Shown here one piece after another: positions 13,993 through 15,806 of a stretch of 15,806 nt of DNA. The stretch lies in NCBI GenBank assembly GCA_026393655.1, contig JAPKZT010000026.1:1-15806 (forward strand). Direction: 5' to 3'. The position numbers were made by a program, and so were the translations under genes. How positions within the stretch are numbered: the stretch's first letter is position 1; each line of letters begins with the position of its first letter. The notes under the pieces are model-generated. The model saw only the letters and a list, made by a program, of their open reading frames with translations. It did no database searches and had not been told where the DNA came from. Source of the stretch: Actinomycetota bacterium (GTDB lineage Bacteria > Actinomycetota > Acidimicrobiia > Acidimicrobiales > Ilumatobacteraceae).

Positions 13993-15054
13993 ATGAAGAT
14001 TTCGCACCAACCCCCGGCTCGCCTGTTCACCTCTGATAACGCCGCTGGCGTGCACCCAGATGTAATGGCTGCGGTTGTTCGAGCAAACGAGTCGCATGCG
14101 CTCGCCTACGGACTCGATAAATATACGATGCAGGCTAAAGACGCTTTCTCAAAACTTTTTGATGCCGACGTGCGCACTGAGTTTGTTTTCGGCGGTACGG
14201 GCGCCAACATACTTGCACTAGCCTGCGTACTCAAACCAGCTGAAGCAGTCGTATGCACTGCATGGTCGCATATCGCAGTTGATGAAACTGGCGCGCCCGA
14301 AAGAATTCTTGGTGCGAAATTGATCGATCTGCCTTCGCTAGATGGAAAACTTCGACCGGAAGATTTGCATAGCGTCGCACATTTGCGTGGCCATGTGCAT
14401 CACGCTCAGCCCGCAGTCGTGTCGATCACCCAGTCAACAGAACTCGGTACGGTCTATTCACCCGATGAAGTGCGCGCAATTTGTGAGACTGCTCATGAGC
14501 TTGAAATGCTCGTGCATATGGATGGTGCAAGGTTGAGCAATGCGGCTGCTGTCTATGGTGCGACACCCGAGGCGCTACGAAGTTTTACAATCGATGCTGG
14601 CGTTGATATTTTGAGTTTTGGTGGGATGAAGGCTGGCATCATGTTCGGCGAAGCAGTCGTTTTCTTGAAACCAAAACTTGGTGACCGAGCCGAATATATT
14701 CGTAAGCAAATCACGCAATTAAATTCGAAGATGCGCTTTGTCTCGGCTCAGTATGTCGAGTTATTTCGCGATGGTTTATTTTTTCAACTCGGGGCTCAAG
14801 CAAACGCGATGGCGCTCGCCCTCTATGAACGCACCAAACATCACAAGTCGCTCGGTCTAGTTGCGCCTCCTCAGGTCAATAGCCTTTATCCAACGATTTC
14901 TCAGCCCGCTCGAACTGCCCTTCAAGATTGGTCATTTTTCTGGGATTGGGATGTTGCGGCCCAGCAGGTGCGCTGGATGACGGCTTGGGATACGACTTTG
15001 GAAGACATAGAAGCCTTTGGGCTCGGGGTCGACGAGGTACTTAATAGTAATTGA
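13993..15054 (+). CDS. ltaE: Threonine-aldolase-type PLP lyase (low-specificity L-threonine aldolase)
   Basis: A 353-residue beta-eliminating-lyase/threonine aldolase family enzyme. It begins with the family's SDNAAGVHPDVMAA (residues 14-27), has FGGTGANILAL (66-76), His93 in WSHIAVDE, Asp177 and Arg180 in HMDGARLSNA, and Lys213 in SFGGMKAGIMFGEAVVFL as the PLP lysine. These enzymes cleave L-threonine or L-allo-threonine to glycine and acetaldehyde, and often phenylserine-type substrates. Near a glycine cleavage system it would supply glycine, by inference. The symbol is for the family; stereospecificity cannot be read from the sequence. CATACT ends six bases before the ATG, a weak leaderless-type -10. 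Confidence 0.9.
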   Translation: MKISHQPPARLFTSDNAAGVHPDVMAAVVRANESHALAYGLDKYTMQAKDAFSKLFDADVRTEFVFGGTGANILALACVLKPAEAVVCTAWSHIAVDETGAPERILGAKLIDLPSLDGKLRPEDLHSVAHLRGHVHHAQPAVVSITQSTELGTVYSPDEVRAICETAHELEMLVHMDGARLSNAAAVYGATPEALRSFTIDAGVDILSFGGMKAGIMFGEAVVFLKPKLGDRAEYIRKQITQLNSKMRFVSAQYVELFRDGLFFQLGAQANAMALALYERTKHHKSLGLVAPPQVNSLYPTISQPARTALQDWSFFWDWDVAAQQVRWMTAWDTTLEDIEAFGLGVDEVLNSN

Positions 15055-15080
15055 CTAGTCAGTTACTTATCCGCTAGTTT
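15051..15080 (+). promoter_or_regulatory. Predicted whiB promoter, -35 overlapping a palindrome
   Basis: TTGACT (15051-15056), an 18-base spacer and TAGTTT (15075-15080) resemble a housekeeping promoter; the -10 ends seven bases before the GTG at 15088. The -35 overlaps a ten-base palindrome, TGACTAGTCA (15052-15061), which also contains the stop codon of the upstream aldolase gene. The palindrome could be an operator, but a ten-base site is weak evidence. Confidence 0.5.
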
Positions 15081-15087
15081 GACCTAC

Positions 15088-15390
15088 GTGGCGGGGTCAG
15101 ATTTCTTCATCAAACGACTTGAAACTGATGACAAGTGGATGAACGATGCCGCGTGTCGTGGGCTCAGCTCTATGTTCTTTCCGCCGCCTGCCGAACGACC
15201 TCAGGCTCGTGAGCAAAGAGAATCGATGGCGCGAGAAGTCTGTTCGTCATGCGAAGTGCAAACAGCATGTAAAGAATTTGCTCGCAATCATCATGAATAT
15301 GGTTTTTGGGGTGGAGAATCAGAAGAGCAACGACATCAAGCAGGTTTTCATCTCATTGCGCCGATCGGGATCAGATCTAATTCGCGATAG
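15088..15390 (+). CDS. WhiB-like iron-sulfur transcription factor
   Basis: A 100-residue Wbl protein. Four cysteines ligate the [4Fe-4S] cluster: Cys23 (AACRG), Cys52-x-x-Cys55 and Cys61 (CSSCEVQTAC). The YGFWGGES turn follows, as does the basic C-terminal tail used in DNA contact. Wbl proteins bind the primary sigma factor and control division, stress and redox responses, and they are essentially restricted to Actinomycetota and their phages. I chose the GTG at 15088 because of the -10 seven bases upstream; a TTG at 15079 lies within that element and would add three residues. Subclass (WhiB1, 2, 3 and so on) is not assigned. Confidence 0.95.
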   Translation: MAGSDFFIKRLETDDKWMNDAACRGLSSMFFPPPAERPQAREQRESMAREVCSSCEVQTACKEFARNHHEYGFWGGESEEQRHQAGFHLIAPIGIRSNSR

Positions 15391-15432
15391 CACGTAAAAA
15401 GATATAGCTAAAGTCTGCGAGACTAATTTCGC

Positions 15433-15806
15433 ATGTCAAATTCAAAAATAGAACCGTCAGCAAGTTCGCTACCGGGGGCAATTGAAACTGTTCGTGATGC
15501 CTGGGCGAATTTTGGTGATTCGCGAGTCATTGAAACTTTCACCGAAGTAAGCGCACATGTTTCAACAAACCGTGTTTTTCGTTTGACGATGTCAGACAAA
15601 TCAAATTTGATCGCCAAAGTAAGTTCATACGGATCATATTTTCAGTTCGCTGAAGATCATGACAGACTCGCCCGTTGCAGCGCACAACTTAGAGGTGGTC
15701 GTTGGTCAGGATTTCTGGCTGAAGTTCTTAGCAAGAATGGTCGGCCGTACACGTGGTACGACGAGTCATGTTGGGCGGTGTTCTATACCGACGTGCAACA
15801 ACAAGA
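15433..15806 (+). CDS. Possible aminoglycoside/choline-type phosphotransferase (APH fold), 3' truncated by window edge
   Basis: The frame is open from the ATG at 15433 to the window end, giving 124 residues. VSTNRVFRLTMSDKSNLIAKVSSYG (about residues 47-71) looks like the glycine-poor nucleotide-binding strand pair of APH-family kinases, with Lys68 as the probable ATP-contacting lysine. The later RPYTWYDESCWAVFYTDV stretch resembles their hinge. The catalytic HGD and DFD motifs would lie beyond the window, so the assignment is tentative. It lies 42 bases after whiB; a shared transcript is possible. Confidence 0.5.
   Translation, partial: MSNSKIEPSASSLPGAIETVRDAWANFGDSRVIETFTEVSAHVSTNRVFRLTMSDKSNLIAKVSSYGSYFQFAEDHDRLARCSAQLRGGRWSGFLAEVLSKNGRPYTWYDESCWAVFYTDVQQQ

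Overview
This window looks like chromosomal DNA of a low-to-moderate GC member of the Actinomycetota. The evidence is a WhiB-type iron-sulfur regulator, a GarA-like FHA protein beside gcvH, two MerR regulators flanking a DUF151 nuclease-like protein, and many gene starts that look leaderless. The order pgsA-gcvH-garA-merR-DUF151-merR-(gcvT)-gcvP mirrors the mycobacterial Rv1822/Rv1826-Rv1832 neighbourhood as I remember it. The base composition and lineage-typical small proteins suggest a planktonic Acidimicrobiia-like organism, but that is inference. There is no prophage, insertion sequence, CRISPR array, tRNA or rRNA.

Layout. 1-1425: the 3' part of a D-2-hydroxyacid (glyoxylate/hydroxypyruvate-type) dehydrogenase, then a DUF554 membrane protein. 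1499-2781: two paralogous membrane-anchored collagen-like proteins with an ATGA overlap. 2806-3528: an SRAP (HMCES/YedK) DNA-protein crosslink protein, whose tail overlaps a convergent HIT-family gene (3463-3885, minus). 3938-8391 (plus): a seven-gene block of CDP-alcohol phosphatidyltransferase, gcvH, zinc-ribbon/FHA protein, FtsR-like MerR, DUF151, second MerR and gcvT. 8341-11211 (minus): full-length gcvP, overlapping gcvT tail to tail and preceded by a tandem glycine riboswitch (about 11250-11436). 11477-12220: a protein resembling the SCO6745 family. 12213-13460 (minus): a sphingosine-1-phosphate-lyase-like PLP enzyme. 13536-13907 (minus): a small zinc-finger/coiled-coil protein. 13993-15054: a threonine-aldolase-type PLP lyase. 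15088-15390: a WhiB-like protein. 15433 to the window end: the start of a probable phosphotransferase-fold protein.

How the genes fit together. Glycine and one-carbon metabolism is the main theme. The threonine aldolase can release glycine, GcvP/GcvH/GcvT cleave glycine to CO2, ammonia and methylene-THF, and the hydroxyacid dehydrogenase at the left edge acts on the glyoxylate/hydroxypyruvate side if its substrate assignment is right. GcvL is not in the window. Only gcvP carries the riboswitch, while gcvH and gcvT are embedded in the conserved division/signalling block on the other strand. The most interesting regulatory DNA is the riboswitch: its second aptamer contains a 24-nt perfect palindrome that competes with the aptamer P2 helix, and its 3' edge is complementary to the gcvP Shine-Dalgarno region. 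Several genes share a TANNNT-N6/7-start arrangement, which suggests widespread leaderless transcription.
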